Shown: positions 34,879 to 43,405 of the stretch, piece by piece
Numbering within the stretch: position 1 is the first letter of the stretch
How the letters are laid out: each line of letters opens with the position of its first letter
Assembly (NCBI GenBank): GCA_024693135.1
Contig: JAILLN010000067.1
Span: 1 to 55,744 of the forward strand
Direction: 5' to 3'
DNA from: Lachnospiraceae bacterium
GTDB taxonomy: Bacteria > Bacillota > Clostridia > Lachnospirales > Lachnospiraceae
Length of the DNA: 55,744 bases
The notes under the pieces: model-generated
What the model was told of the DNA's origin: nothing
The model's input: the letters and a program-made list of their open reading frames with translations, nothing else
Database searches by the model: none
Translations under genes and position numbers: made by a program

Positions 34879-36828
34879 TTATACTCCGGTCTGGGTAATG
34901 AGCCGGTCGTACATCTCCGTCATGGTCTGGATGATCTTGGAATTCAGATCGAAGGCATGCTGAAATTTCACCAGGTCCAGAGCCTCTTCATCGTTGTCCA
35001 CGCCGGAGACGGAAAGCCTCTGATTTTCCAGGGCATGGCCTATATTGGTAAAATTGGCGGTAAAGGTATTGGCGCTCTGGGCATTCAGGGCCACGTCAGA
35101 AAGGATGCACTGCAGAAATTCTGCTGAGGAGCAGCCCCTGAAATTCACCTTGTTCTTATCGGTCTTGATCTGCTCCAGGGTGAAGAGCAGGTCGTTGGAG
35201 TCCACATTTATGCCGGATTCGGTATTGTAGGTCGTAGCCATCAGGGAGGCATCTGAGAAGATGGCCTGATTCAGGCGGAGATTCTTTGCCGTCAGGTCGT
35301 TGTAGGTCCAATACTTATCCATCGAGGTAACCGATCCATCCCCGCTTCCCGTATTCCGGTTCTGATTCAGGATATTCACATAATCGCCGGATACCGCATC
35401 CCTGAGCTGGAAGAAGCATACATCCTTCGCCCTGTCCTCCAGGGTGTTTCCCGGATCCCTCAAAGGATTTCCGTTCAGGTCCTGCCCATCCTGCTCGATC
35501 AGGTTAAAGGCGTAAGCAAAGGACCGCACCCATTCATTCATCTGTGCCTGATAATACGGGATTCCCTGATAATCAATGGCCCGGCCGATCCGGATGGTGG
35601 CGCCTGCATCCGTGGCATCCATCAGCCCCTTCTTCGTCTCTCCATTGGCATCCACATAGGTCAGGCCGTAAAAGGTATATTCTTTATCATCCTGGTTATA
35701 AGCCCAGCCGTCGTATTGATAGAGCATGCCATTGATGAAGATGTTTCCCTTATCCGCCGTGGACATCTTATTGGGATCGGTAAGCCAGGCTTTTTCTACC
35801 TTTACCCTGATCCCCACAGGCGGATCCTCCTCCGGACTGCCTGCCCCTATGGGATAATCCGTTGCCAGATCCCCGGTAAAGTTTTCCCGGTTATTGCCGT
35901 CCCTGAGCTCCAGAAGCCCCTTCAGTTCCCCGGAAAGGGTGGGCGTATGCAGATTGAATTCGGATCCCGTATGCGTCCAGTATATATCATACAATCCATC
36001 GATATCGGACTGATTTACCTTTTCCTCCCGCACCCTGCACTCCAGCTCATTGTATTCATAGCCGTAGACCAGCTGGCAGGAATTTCCGATGGAAACCTTA
36101 AAGCGCTTGGCCCCCGTAGGATGATCCGGATCCCCGTAGTTGTATATATCCACTTCCTCGGTCTGCACATCCACGTAGTTGGAAAGCTTATCGATCAGCA
36201 CCTCCCGCTGGTCCCTGAGCTCATTGGCCACCACTCCCTTCAGCTCGATGACCGTGATCTGTTTATTCAAGGTCGCGATCTGGGATGCGATGGAATTGAT
36301 CTGATCTACCGCATCCTTCACTTCTTCGTTCAGGTTGCTCTGCACCTGCTCCATATTGGACGCCATCACGTTAAAATATTCGGTCAGGGACTGGGCCTGG
36401 CCGATAAAGGCTGTCCTGGCCGTGGTGCTGCCCGGCTCCTCCTTCAGTGCGGTAAGCGCCCTATAAAAATCCTCCACATAGACTTTGTTAAAGCCAGGCA
36501 CGGTAGCGGTATCGGTAAAATAGTTTTCGATCTCCAGGGTATAGGTCTGCTTCTTCGAATACTCCCCGAGGGATGTGGCATTGGAGCGGTATTTCAGGTC
36601 TATATATGCATCCCTGAGCTGGTCTACCGAGTCGGCCGTGACGCCCTGTCCTTCCATGCCATAGGTGCTATAGGTCTGGATGGCATCGCTGGCATGGGTA
36701 TTCAGGACCTGCTTGGAATATCCCTTCGTATTCACATTTGCGATATTATTGGCCACGGTATTATTAGCCACCTGGGCGGCTGTAAGTCCCGAATAACCGA
36801 TCATTAATCCTGAAAATGCGGACGGCAT
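34879..36828 (-). CDS. flgK: Flagellar hook-associated protein FlgK, paralogue 2
   Basis: A 649-residue HAP1. The N-terminal rod/hook motif SGLTAAQVANNTVANNIANV and TKGYSKQV are the D0 signature. A long region (about 200-500) is variable. The C-terminal EALDLVKFQHAFDLNSKIIQ is the canonical flagellar C-terminal helix. It is clearly distinct from the flgK just upstream in sequence and N-terminal motif, so this is not a recent duplicate. It lies 57 bp before flgL paralogue 2. Confidence 0.92.
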   Translation of the reverse strand: MPSAFSGLMIGYSGLTAAQVANNTVANNIANVNTKGYSKQVLNTHASDAIQTYSTYGMEGQGVTADSVDQLRDAYIDLKYRSNATSLGEYSKKQTYTLEIENYFTDTATVPGFNKVYVEDFYRALTALKEEPGSTTARTAFIGQAQSLTEYFNVMASNMEQVQSNLNEEVKDAVDQINSIASQIATLNKQITVIELKGVVANELRDQREVLIDKLSNYVDVQTEEVDIYNYGDPDHPTGAKRFKVSIGNSCQLVYGYEYNELECRVREEKVNQSDIDGLYDIYWTHTGSEFNLHTPTLSGELKGLLELRDGNNRENFTGDLATDYPIGAGSPEEDPPVGIRVKVEKAWLTDPNKMSTADKGNIFINGMLYQYDGWAYNQDDKEYTFYGLTYVDANGETKKGLMDATDAGATIRIGRAIDYQGIPYYQAQMNEWVRSFAYAFNLIEQDGQDLNGNPLRDPGNTLEDRAKDVCFFQLRDAVSGDYVNILNQNRNTGSGDGSVTSMDKYWTYNDLTAKNLRLNQAIFSDASLMATTYNTESGINVDSNDLLFTLEQIKTDKNKVNFRGCSSAEFLQCILSDVALNAQSANTFTANFTNIGHALENQRLSVSGVDNDEEALDLVKFQHAFDLNSKIIQTMTEMYDRLITQTGV

Positions 36829-36962
36829 AGGTTTTACCTCCTCTATAACACATGTTTATCTTTGACTGACGCCGGTCGGATGCGGATACCGGCCAAAATA
36901 CAGCCGCTAACGGTATCCAGCTCCTTAAGCTTGATCTATACTGCCGGATGGGAGCCGGCTTG

Positions 36963-38948
36963 TCACCTCAGCATTCCGAAAAGGTTGTCCAGCATGGCCG
37001 AAATGGTGTTGATGTAGCGGCTGCTTGCATTGTATGCATTCTGATAACGGATCATGTTGGTCAGCTCCTCATTGTCAGACACCCCTACCACCTGCTGCCT
37101 CTGGGCATCGATGGCTTTGGCCGCGGCGTCCTCGTTGGCGGCCACGTCCCGGTATATCTCGCCCCGGATGGCATTCTCGCCCACCAGAGCTACATAGTAT
37201 TCGGAAAACCGGAGGCTGCCCCGGGTGGAAGGGTTCAGCTTCCCGGCGTTATCCCCAAGAAACAGGTCTGCCAGGGCGTCTGCCGCGTCCTGGTCCACCG
37301 TGGCATTATCTGATTCCATGATGAAGCCGTTGTGAAGCAATGTGGGCTGCCTGCGCACAGCCGGATCAATGTATACGTTTGCAAGAGACCATCCGTCTGT
37401 CCCGTCCGGCATGGGAACCAGTGTGCCGTTCTCATCCCTCGGCACGGTGATCTTCTTGAAAAGATTTACCGGATTGCCCTCCAGATCCTTTCCTCCCTCT
37501 AAGATCCGGTTCATGCCGGTAATGATCCCATGCACCAGATTATCAAATTCCGCCATGACGGTCATCAGGCTGGAGCGCTCCGTGACCTGGTAGACATCCT
37601 GGAGATAAGAGCCGCCATCCTCGGGCTTCCTCACCGGATCCAGTCCCTTGAAATCGATCGGAGGCATGCCGGTATTATTATAAGTGGTACCCTTTACTTC
37701 CTTAAGGGATGAAGCAATGTCCTCTACCGTAGACTCCTCTCCCAGGGTCAGCATGAAGGTCATGCCATTATGGGTAATGCTGTAATTACCCGGCTGAAGA
37801 GTGTCCATGGTGGCGGTACCGTCTGTGCTCTGAATGGCATTGTAGGCATAATTCGTCCCGTTGATGGAGATACCCGCATTATCTGCGGTAATATTATATG
37901 TGGTTATGCTGGTGTCCGTCGGCGTGCCGGATGCGGAGATATAATTTATGCCGGACTCCCAGCTGAGCCCCAGATCCTTATAGGTTGCCCTTCTGGCACC
38001 CCTGGCGTTGATCAGGGCTTTCAATGCACCGATATCCGTATCCAGGTCGCTGGAGATCTCCTCCTTGGAGCTGATGACCGGCTTGTCTCTCAGCTGCTTC
38101 CAGGAAGGGATCACAAAATTGTCATCCATCCTGGTCATCTCGCCGTTTTTGATCTCTTCTTCGAATTTTGTATTATAATCCTTGCCGGACAGCAGATCGA
38201 TCTCATATACGAAGTCGCTGGTGATGAAATCCACGCCCTCCAGCTGTACGGTGACGGCTCCGTGGACGTCCTCCTTGTAGCTGATCCGGGCAAAGCCGGC
38301 CAGCTCATCCAAAAGCTTGTCCCTCTGGTCTCTCAGGTCATTGGCATGCTCGATGCCGGCCGCCTCGATCTTGATCACGGCCTCATTGATCTCATAGATC
38401 CTCTTGCCGTAATCATTGATGTCCTCCACCATGCCCTTGATCTTCTCATTCACATTGTCCTGATACTCGGACAGCCCGTTATAGACCGCCTGGGCACGCT
38501 CCAGGAAGGTATAGGCCTTGCTTACCAGCAGGCCCTGGTTCGTCGCATCGGAAGGGTTCTTCTGCAGCTCCTGCACCGTGCGCTCCAGCTCCGAAAGAGA
38601 TGTCTGGAACTCTGTGCCCTGCATCTCTCCAAAGAGGGTCTCTACCTCCCGGATCGCTTCGTATCCTGTTTGATAATATTGGGATCTGCCGTTTTCCAGC
38701 CGGTACCGTTTGTCCAGAAAGACATCGCGGATTGCCCGGACTTCAGCGTAAGAAACACCCAGACCTACCTGCTGCGGTGCGACATAGGCCTGTCCGATGG
38801 TATCGTAATGACGGTTCGCCTGTGTCACCTGCTGGCGGGTGTAGCCTGCGGTGCCTATATTTGCAAGATTATGTGCGGTTGTATTTAATGAATTCTGGTT
38901 TGTGACGAGGCCGGAGGATCCGGTATACAGCCCACTAAACAGCGACAT
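36963..38948 (-). CDS. flgK: Flagellar hook-associated protein FlgK, paralogue 1
   Basis: A 661-residue HAP1. The N-terminus (SLFSGLYTGSSGLVTNQNSL, then TTAHNLANIGTAGYTRQQV) and C-terminus (EELTNMIRYQNAYNASSRYI) are the standard FlgK D0 helices. The helical D1 region has the typical DLRDQRDKLLDEL. It follows flgN by 16 bp, the usual order, and is probably the ancestral flgK, while the second copy may have a modified role. Confidence 0.95.
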   Translation of the reverse strand: MSLFSGLYTGSSGLVTNQNSLNTTAHNLANIGTAGYTRQQVTQANRHYDTIGQAYVAPQQVGLGVSYAEVRAIRDVFLDKRYRLENGRSQYYQTGYEAIREVETLFGEMQGTEFQTSLSELERTVQELQKNPSDATNQGLLVSKAYTFLERAQAVYNGLSEYQDNVNEKIKGMVEDINDYGKRIYEINEAVIKIEAAGIEHANDLRDQRDKLLDELAGFARISYKEDVHGAVTVQLEGVDFITSDFVYEIDLLSGKDYNTKFEEEIKNGEMTRMDDNFVIPSWKQLRDKPVISSKEEISSDLDTDIGALKALINARGARRATYKDLGLSWESGINYISASGTPTDTSITTYNITADNAGISINGTNYAYNAIQSTDGTATMDTLQPGNYSITHNGMTFMLTLGEESTVEDIASSLKEVKGTTYNNTGMPPIDFKGLDPVRKPEDGGSYLQDVYQVTERSSLMTVMAEFDNLVHGIITGMNRILEGGKDLEGNPVNLFKKITVPRDENGTLVPMPDGTDGWSLANVYIDPAVRRQPTLLHNGFIMESDNATVDQDAADALADLFLGDNAGKLNPSTRGSLRFSEYYVALVGENAIRGEIYRDVAANEDAAAKAIDAQRQQVVGVSDNEELTNMIRYQNAYNASSRYINTISAMLDNLFGMLR

Positions 38949-38964
38949 AATGCAATCTCCTTAA

Positions 38965-39483
38965 CTATTGTTTTGCATCAAAGCCGCCCGTGCCGCCTCC
39001 TAAAAAATCTCCTGCCATTCCCGCATTCCGGGTATAATTCCCGGTCTCGGGTGCCTGCCTCATGGATTTGACCAGATTGAGATTGAAATTAACGATATCC
39101 AGCGACTGCTCGATGAGTACCCTGTTCTGATCATTTACGGTCCTCAGCTCGCCGACTGTGGCTTTGATCCGGTCGTGGACCCGGGCCAGTTCCTCCCGCT
39201 CCTTCGGCCGTTTGTCTAACATATCGATCAGGTATGAAAGCTTCAAAGTCTTAACATCCTTGTTAATCACCTCTGCGATGTCGTTCATGGCTTCCTCCCT
39301 CTTTTTGTCAAGGGATACCACCCTGTCCACGACCATCTGCTCCTCATCCGTGATGGCTTGAAGTTTTTCTACGTCTCCCTCTATGATGATGGGAGTCTTC
39401 TTCCTGGAAAGCTCCAATAAAGCAACGTATTCTTTTTCCTCTTTGTCCAGTGTCTCGATCAACACCTGCATCAGACTGGCCAC
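38965..39483 (-). CDS. flgN: FlgN-type export chaperone
   Basis: A 172-residue mostly helical protein. MQVLIETLDKEEKEYVALLE and EGDVEKLQAITDEEQMVVDR match FlgN, the chaperone for FlgK and FlgL. A Gly-rich tail (GDFLGGGTGGFDAKQ) is typical of clostridial members. It sits between flgM and flgK as in most Firmicutes. Confidence 0.9.
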   Translation of the reverse strand: MASLMQVLIETLDKEEKEYVALLELSRKKTPIIIEGDVEKLQAITDEEQMVVDRVVSLDKKREEAMNDIAEVINKDVKTLKLSYLIDMLDKRPKEREELARVHDRIKATVGELRTVNDQNRVLIEQSLDIVNFNLNLVKSMRQAPETGNYTRNAGMAGDFLGGGTGGFDAKQ

Positions 39484-39527
39484 GCGCCTTCCTCACTTCC
39501 CGAATGCCGCGGCAGCGCTCTTTTTGA

Positions 39528-39812
39528 TCAGAATGCCGCCGCTTCTTCGAATTTCTTCATCAGCTTGTCTGCGAAGCTCTCTCCGGATACGTTATACTGT
39601 CCGGACTGTACCTTTGCCTTCAGAGAAGCTACCTTATCCTCCCGGATATCGGATGCCGACTTTACTGCGGCCTTTGCCGTCTGGATGTCCTTGCCTATGC
39701 TGGAGATCGTGACCCCGTCACGTCCCTGGCTGACCGGTGCTTTGCTAATGGCCTTCTTCGGTTTGCTTGCTCCGTAGATCTGCTGAATCTGATTATAAGC
39801 ATCTATACGCAT
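39528..39812 (-). CDS. flgM: Anti-sigma-28 factor FlgM
   Basis: A 94-residue FlgM. The N-terminus is disordered-looking and the C-terminal sigma-binding helices (DIREDKVASLKAKVQSGQYN, then ESFADKLM) are plain. It holds sigma-28 inactive until the hook is finished and FlgM is exported. A sigma-28 promoter candidate lies just upstream, so flgM would be part of its own feedback loop. Confidence 0.93.
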   Translation of the reverse strand: MRIDAYNQIQQIYGASKPKKAISKAPVSQGRDGVTISSIGKDIQTAKAAVKSASDIREDKVASLKAKVQSGQYNVSGESFADKLMKKFEEAAAF

Positions 39813-39849
39813 ATCAGATTCCTCCTTTGCAAAATTGATTTCACTTTGT

Positions 39850-39876
39850 TTATCGGCTGAATCCGATATTACTTAA
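39850..39876 (-). promoter_or_regulatory. Sigma-28 promoter candidate for flgM-flgN-flgK
   Basis: Minus-strand GCCGATAA (39857-39850), with TTAA (39876-39873) as a partial -35 element at the ideal 15-bp spacing. It lies about 40 bp before the flgM start, downstream of dgt. The -10 octamer matches the sigma-28 consensus exactly. Confidence 0.65.
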
Positions 39877-39896
39877 GTGCAATTTTAAAAATTTTT

Positions 39897-41123
39897 TTAT
39901 TTTCCATCAAAATATCCAATATACTCCACCCTGTAGCGGCCATTGGGAAAGAGCTTGGCATACAGGTCGATGAAATAATCATCCGTCATTCCGGCGATAA
40001 AGTCCACCACCATGTCCTCGGGGGCATTCTCCAGATAGTCCCTCTTCAGGATCTTATTGTACTTTGTGATTTCCTTTATATACATTATGTGATGCCGGTA
40101 GAAGGAGGTATCCTCATTCAATGACCTGGCGTCCTTCAGCAGGCATTCAAAGAGCTCCTCAAACATCGGTGCGATGTTTTCCCGGAAGGCCTTTTCCGTT
40201 CTCTCATTCCCGTAGATCCGCTTCCCGTTTTCCTCCTTCGCCCGGCGGAATTCTTCAAAATACTCCGGATCCATGGAAAGATGGTCCTTGCCATAGCTGT
40301 GTTCCACGATATTGACCGTCATGTTATTGATGATTTCGGCGTTGGTGGTCCCGATATTCTTTTGGCTGAAGACAGGCTTCTCCTCAAAAAATCCCAGCCG
40401 CTCCGCATCCTGCCTGTCCTTGCCTAGATAGGCGATGATATCGGAAACCCGGACCACACATCCCTCCAAAGTGCCGGGAACCAGCGTATCTATGGCAGCC
40501 TTGTCCCTGTAGCAGGCTTCCTTCCTTTCGTCAAACTCCTCGAAGCCCTTCAGCGCCACGGGCCGGTACTCCTTCATTTCCATCTCCCCGTTATGGCAGA
40601 TGATGCCGTCCAGGGTCTGGAGGCTTAAGTTCAAGGCACAGATATCATCCAGCACACGGACGCTGTGCACGTTATGGTTGAAAAAACGCCCCGTATGCTG
40701 ATGATAAAGCTCTGAAAGCTTCCTCTCCCCGGCATGCCCGAAGGGAGTATGGCCGATGTCATGCCCCAGGGCGATGGCCTCGATCAGGTCGGTATTCAGG
40801 TTCAGGAGCCTGCCGATATTCCTGGAAATACGGGATACCAGCTGCACATGCAGAGCACGCCTGGTGATATCGTCATTCTTGAATAAGGAAAAAACCTGGG
40901 TCTTGTCGGAATACCGGTTGTAAAAGGGCACGTTCATGATCTTTTCGGTATCCCGCACAAATGCCGGCCTCCAGAGATTCGCCCGGTCGTGGTCCATATT
41001 TCTGCGGATCACGGCTTCATCCGGGCAGGCATACGGGTTGGGCTTATGAACGGCAAGGTCTGCCTTTATCCTCTCCTGGATCTCCTCCGACAGGCTGTGA
41101 TAGGTCAGGGAAGCTTTGCCCAT
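39897..41123 (-). CDS. dgt: dGTP triphosphohydrolase-like HD protein
   Basis: A 408-residue HD-superfamily phosphohydrolase. The HD motif is in ALGHDIGHTPFGHAGE (His121, Asp122), followed by FNHNVHSVRVLD. The N-terminal RDTEKIMNVPFYNRYSDKTQVF is typical of dNTPase/Dgt family members, which hydrolyse dGTP or other dNTPs to the nucleoside and triphosphate. It lies 6 bp after the SleB-type hydrolase gene. Substrate preference in this clostridial branch is not certain. Confidence 0.88.
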   Translation of the reverse strand: MGKASLTYHSLSEEIQERIKADLAVHKPNPYACPDEAVIRRNMDHDRANLWRPAFVRDTEKIMNVPFYNRYSDKTQVFSLFKNDDITRRALHVQLVSRISRNIGRLLNLNTDLIEAIALGHDIGHTPFGHAGERKLSELYHQHTGRFFNHNVHSVRVLDDICALNLSLQTLDGIICHNGEMEMKEYRPVALKGFEEFDERKEACYRDKAAIDTLVPGTLEGCVVRVSDIIAYLGKDRQDAERLGFFEEKPVFSQKNIGTTNAEIINNMTVNIVEHSYGKDHLSMDPEYFEEFRRAKEENGKRIYGNERTEKAFRENIAPMFEELFECLLKDARSLNEDTSFYRHHIMYIKEITKYNKILKRDYLENAPEDMVVDFIAGMTDDYFIDLYAKLFPNGRYRVEYIGYFDGK

Positions 41124-41129
41124 AGATCC

Positions 41130-42464
41130 TCACTCCTCCCCTTCCTCTTCTTCTGTATTTTCTTCCTCTTCCTCTGCATCTTCTTCCTCTTCCTCGGAGT
41201 CATCCTCTTCCTCCTCGGCAGCGCCTTCCTCATCCTCCGGCTTTTTGGCATTGCCTTCGATAGACTCCTCCACGGTACCATAGCCGGATTCCCTGCCTGT
41301 CCAGTACAGGTAGAATACGTGATGGCCTATGATCGTGCCATGGATCCCGGGCACTACCGTCCGGAAGAAGAGGCAGTTTCCGATATTATTGGAGCCGCTC
41401 ATGACGGCATCCGCCGCCCTGTAGCACTCATCATTGGCTCCCTCGGCCAGGCGGATGGCCAGACGCCCGCTGGCTACAGGCTGGAACTGCCCGGACTGGT
41501 ATACCACCCCCGCCACGGTATTAGGAAAAGCTTCGCTGCAGACCCGGTTCATGATGACTGCACCCACTGCGATCTTTCCTTCCCAGGGCTCTCCGCCGGC
41601 CTCGCATTGGATGATGGCGGCCAGAAGATCCCGGTCACTGACATTGAAATCCACCTCAGACAGGTTTCTCTTGCCCATAGCCTGTGCCCTGCGGGCCAGC
41701 TCTTCTTCCTTAGCCAGCTGATCCTTCAGGGCTTCGATGGTATTCTGCTTGGCGATGATACTCTGCTCCCAGGCCAGGGCTTCCCTCTCCTTTTCAGAGA
41801 TGGCTCCGGCATAGCTGGTGATGCTGCTGGAGGTGCTGTCTACCAGATCCTTCACCTTATCCTGCTCTGACATCACTTCCGAGCGCATGCCCTCCAGCTC
41901 CTGCTCCTCTGCCTGAAGCTGTTCCTCCCTGCGCCTGGTCTCATCCCTCAGCTCCTGCATGTTCTGCAGCATCTGACGGTCGTATTCATTCATCTTTTCA
42001 ATGTAGACCGCTTTATTCATGAACTGGGCGAAGCTTCCGGAATTAAAGAGCAGATCCATATAGGTATCGTTCCCGCGCTCATAGATCACCCGGAGCCGGG
42101 ATTTGATATAAGCATAATAATCCGCCGCCTCTTTTTCCGCTTCCTCAAGCTCCAGCCGGGTCTGTTCGATCTGCTGCTGCTTTTCCCTGATCCGGTCTTC
42201 GACCACCGCGATCCTCTGTGCCACCTCGGTGAGCTGGTCATTCAGGTTGTCCAGGCTGTCCTCCAAGGCCTCCTTGGAATCCTTCAGGGAATCCAGGGTT
42301 CCCATGGCCTGGTCCAGCTTTTCCTCAGCCGCCTTTTTCTCCTGCTCCGCATCCTTCAGCTTTTCAGATGTTTCCGAGGAAGCAAAGCCCGTTACGGCGC
42401 TTAGGGGCAGGCCCAGAAGCATCACCAGAAGGATGCATGTGATTTTCCTCAAACTCTTTCTCAT
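41130..42464 (-). CDS. Secreted coiled-coil cell-wall hydrolase (SleB/CwlJ domain)
   Basis: A 444-residue secreted protein with a signal peptide (1-29). A long PcsB-like coiled coil (about 30-265) precedes a SleB/CwlJ hydrolase_2 domain (about 275-385; catalytic-type Glu288 in IIQCEAGGEPWEGKIAVGAV). The last 40 residues are almost pure Glu/Asp. The layout suggests a peptidoglycan hydrolase activated at the division or growth site rather than a spore-only enzyme. The acidic tail might bind Ca2+ or basic partners. Its start overlaps the comEB stop by 4 bp. Confidence 0.85.
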   Translation of the reverse strand: MRKSLRKITCILLVMLLGLPLSAVTGFASSETSEKLKDAEQEKKAAEEKLDQAMGTLDSLKDSKEALEDSLDNLNDQLTEVAQRIAVVEDRIREKQQQIEQTRLELEEAEKEAADYYAYIKSRLRVIYERGNDTYMDLLFNSGSFAQFMNKAVYIEKMNEYDRQMLQNMQELRDETRRREEQLQAEEQELEGMRSEVMSEQDKVKDLVDSTSSSITSYAGAISEKEREALAWEQSIIAKQNTIEALKDQLAKEEELARRAQAMGKRNLSEVDFNVSDRDLLAAIIQCEAGGEPWEGKIAVGAVIMNRVCSEAFPNTVAGVVYQSGQFQPVASGRLAIRLAEGANDECYRAADAVMSGSNNIGNCLFFRTVVPGIHGTIIGHHVFYLYWTGRESGYGTVEESIEGNAKKPEDEEGAAEEEEDDSEEEEEDAEEEEENTEEEEGEE

Positions 42465-42946
42465 AGCCTTAAACTGATCTCCCGTCCTGTGCGCTCATAT
42501 TTCCGGTAGGACACCCCCGCCGCATCCAGCATTCTCCGGGATGCGACCGTAGAAGGCAATGTTGCATATTTGTCGCTGTCGTATACGATGGAACGGATCC
42601 CGCACTGAATGATCGCCTTGGCACATTCGTTACAGGGAAAAAGAGTCACGTAAAGCCGGGCTCCCTCCAGGCTCCCGCCCCTGTAATTCAGGATGGCGTT
42701 CAGCTCTGAATGCGTCACATAAAAATATTTATTGTCCAAAGGATTCCCTTCCCTGGCCCAGGGAAAATCATCATCCGAGCATCCCCTGGGGAAGCCGTTG
42801 TATCCCATGGACAGGATCTTATTGTCCTCACTGACGATGCAGGCTCCGACCTGAGAATTCGGATCCTTGGACCGCATGCCGGAAAGGAACGCGATCCCCA
42901 TGAAGTATTCATCCCACGATATATAGTCCTGTCTTTTATCCGACAT
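42461..42946 (-). CDS. dCMP deaminase / ComEB family
   Basis: A 161-residue zinc-dependent deaminase. HSELNAILNY holds the zinc His and the catalytic Glu. The two zinc Cys are in LFPCNECAKAIIQCG. It converts dCMP to dUMP for dTTP supply. It lies 2 bp after rpiB. The neighbouring dgt also acts on deoxynucleotides. Confidence 0.9.
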   Translation of the reverse strand: MSDKRQDYISWDEYFMGIAFLSGMRSKDPNSQVGACIVSEDNKILSMGYNGFPRGCSDDDFPWAREGNPLDNKYFYVTHSELNAILNYRGGSLEGARLYVTLFPCNECAKAIIQCGIRSIVYDSDKYATLPSTVASRRMLDAAGVSYRKYERTGREISLRL

Positions 42947-42948
42947 GG

Positions 42949-43380
42949 TCAGTCTCCCTCTATCCCTTTCACCCGGCGCACATGCCTTTCTCCGCCGGAA
43001 AATTCCGTATCCAGAAAGACATCCAGGATCTCTATGGCAAGCCCGGGGCCCACGATATTCGCCCCCAGAGCAAGCACATTGGCATCGTTATGGAGCCGGG
43101 TCATCTTTGCCATGAGCCCATTGGTGCACAACGCCGCCCTGACCCCCGGGATCCGGTTTGCCGCGATGGAAATGCCGATGCCGGTAGTGCAGATGACGAC
43201 TCCGCGGTCGCATTCCCCGCCGGCTACTGCCTTTCCTACTGCCCTTCCGTATTCCGGATAGTCACAGGACTGCTCATCGTAGCATCCGTAGTCCTTGTAT
43301 TCAATTCCCCTTTCCTTTAAGTGTTCCATCAGGATCTGCTTCAGGGCAAAGCCTCCATGGTCACATCCGATCGCCAGCAT
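42949..43380 (-). CDS. rpiB: Ribose 5-phosphate isomerase B
   Basis: A 143-residue RpiB. The N-terminal CDHGGFALKQ and the conserved CTTGIGISIAANRIPGVRAA are present. It interconverts ribose 5-phosphate and ribulose 5-phosphate in the pentose phosphate pathway and so indirectly feeds sedoheptulose 7-phosphate, the source of heptose, though it lies in a different gene run. Confidence 0.94.
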   Translation of the reverse strand: MLAIGCDHGGFALKQILMEHLKERGIEYKDYGCYDEQSCDYPEYGRAVGKAVAGGECDRGVVICTTGIGISIAANRIPGVRAALCTNGLMAKMTRLHNDANVLALGANIVGPGLAIEILDVFLDTEFSGGERHVRRVKGIEGD

Positions 43381-43405
43381 ATTGTCGTTATCCTCCTTTA
43401 ATCAT

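Noticed and set aside
34879..38948. Tandem flgK genes as an assembly duplication
   Set aside because: The two proteins differ throughout, including the N-terminal signatures, so they are real separate genes.
41130..41250. The Glu/Asp-rich end of the wall hydrolase as a frameshift artefact
   Set aside because: The frame is open to a normal stop and codon use is mixed GAA/GAG/GAT/GAC, so it reads as a genuine acidic tail.
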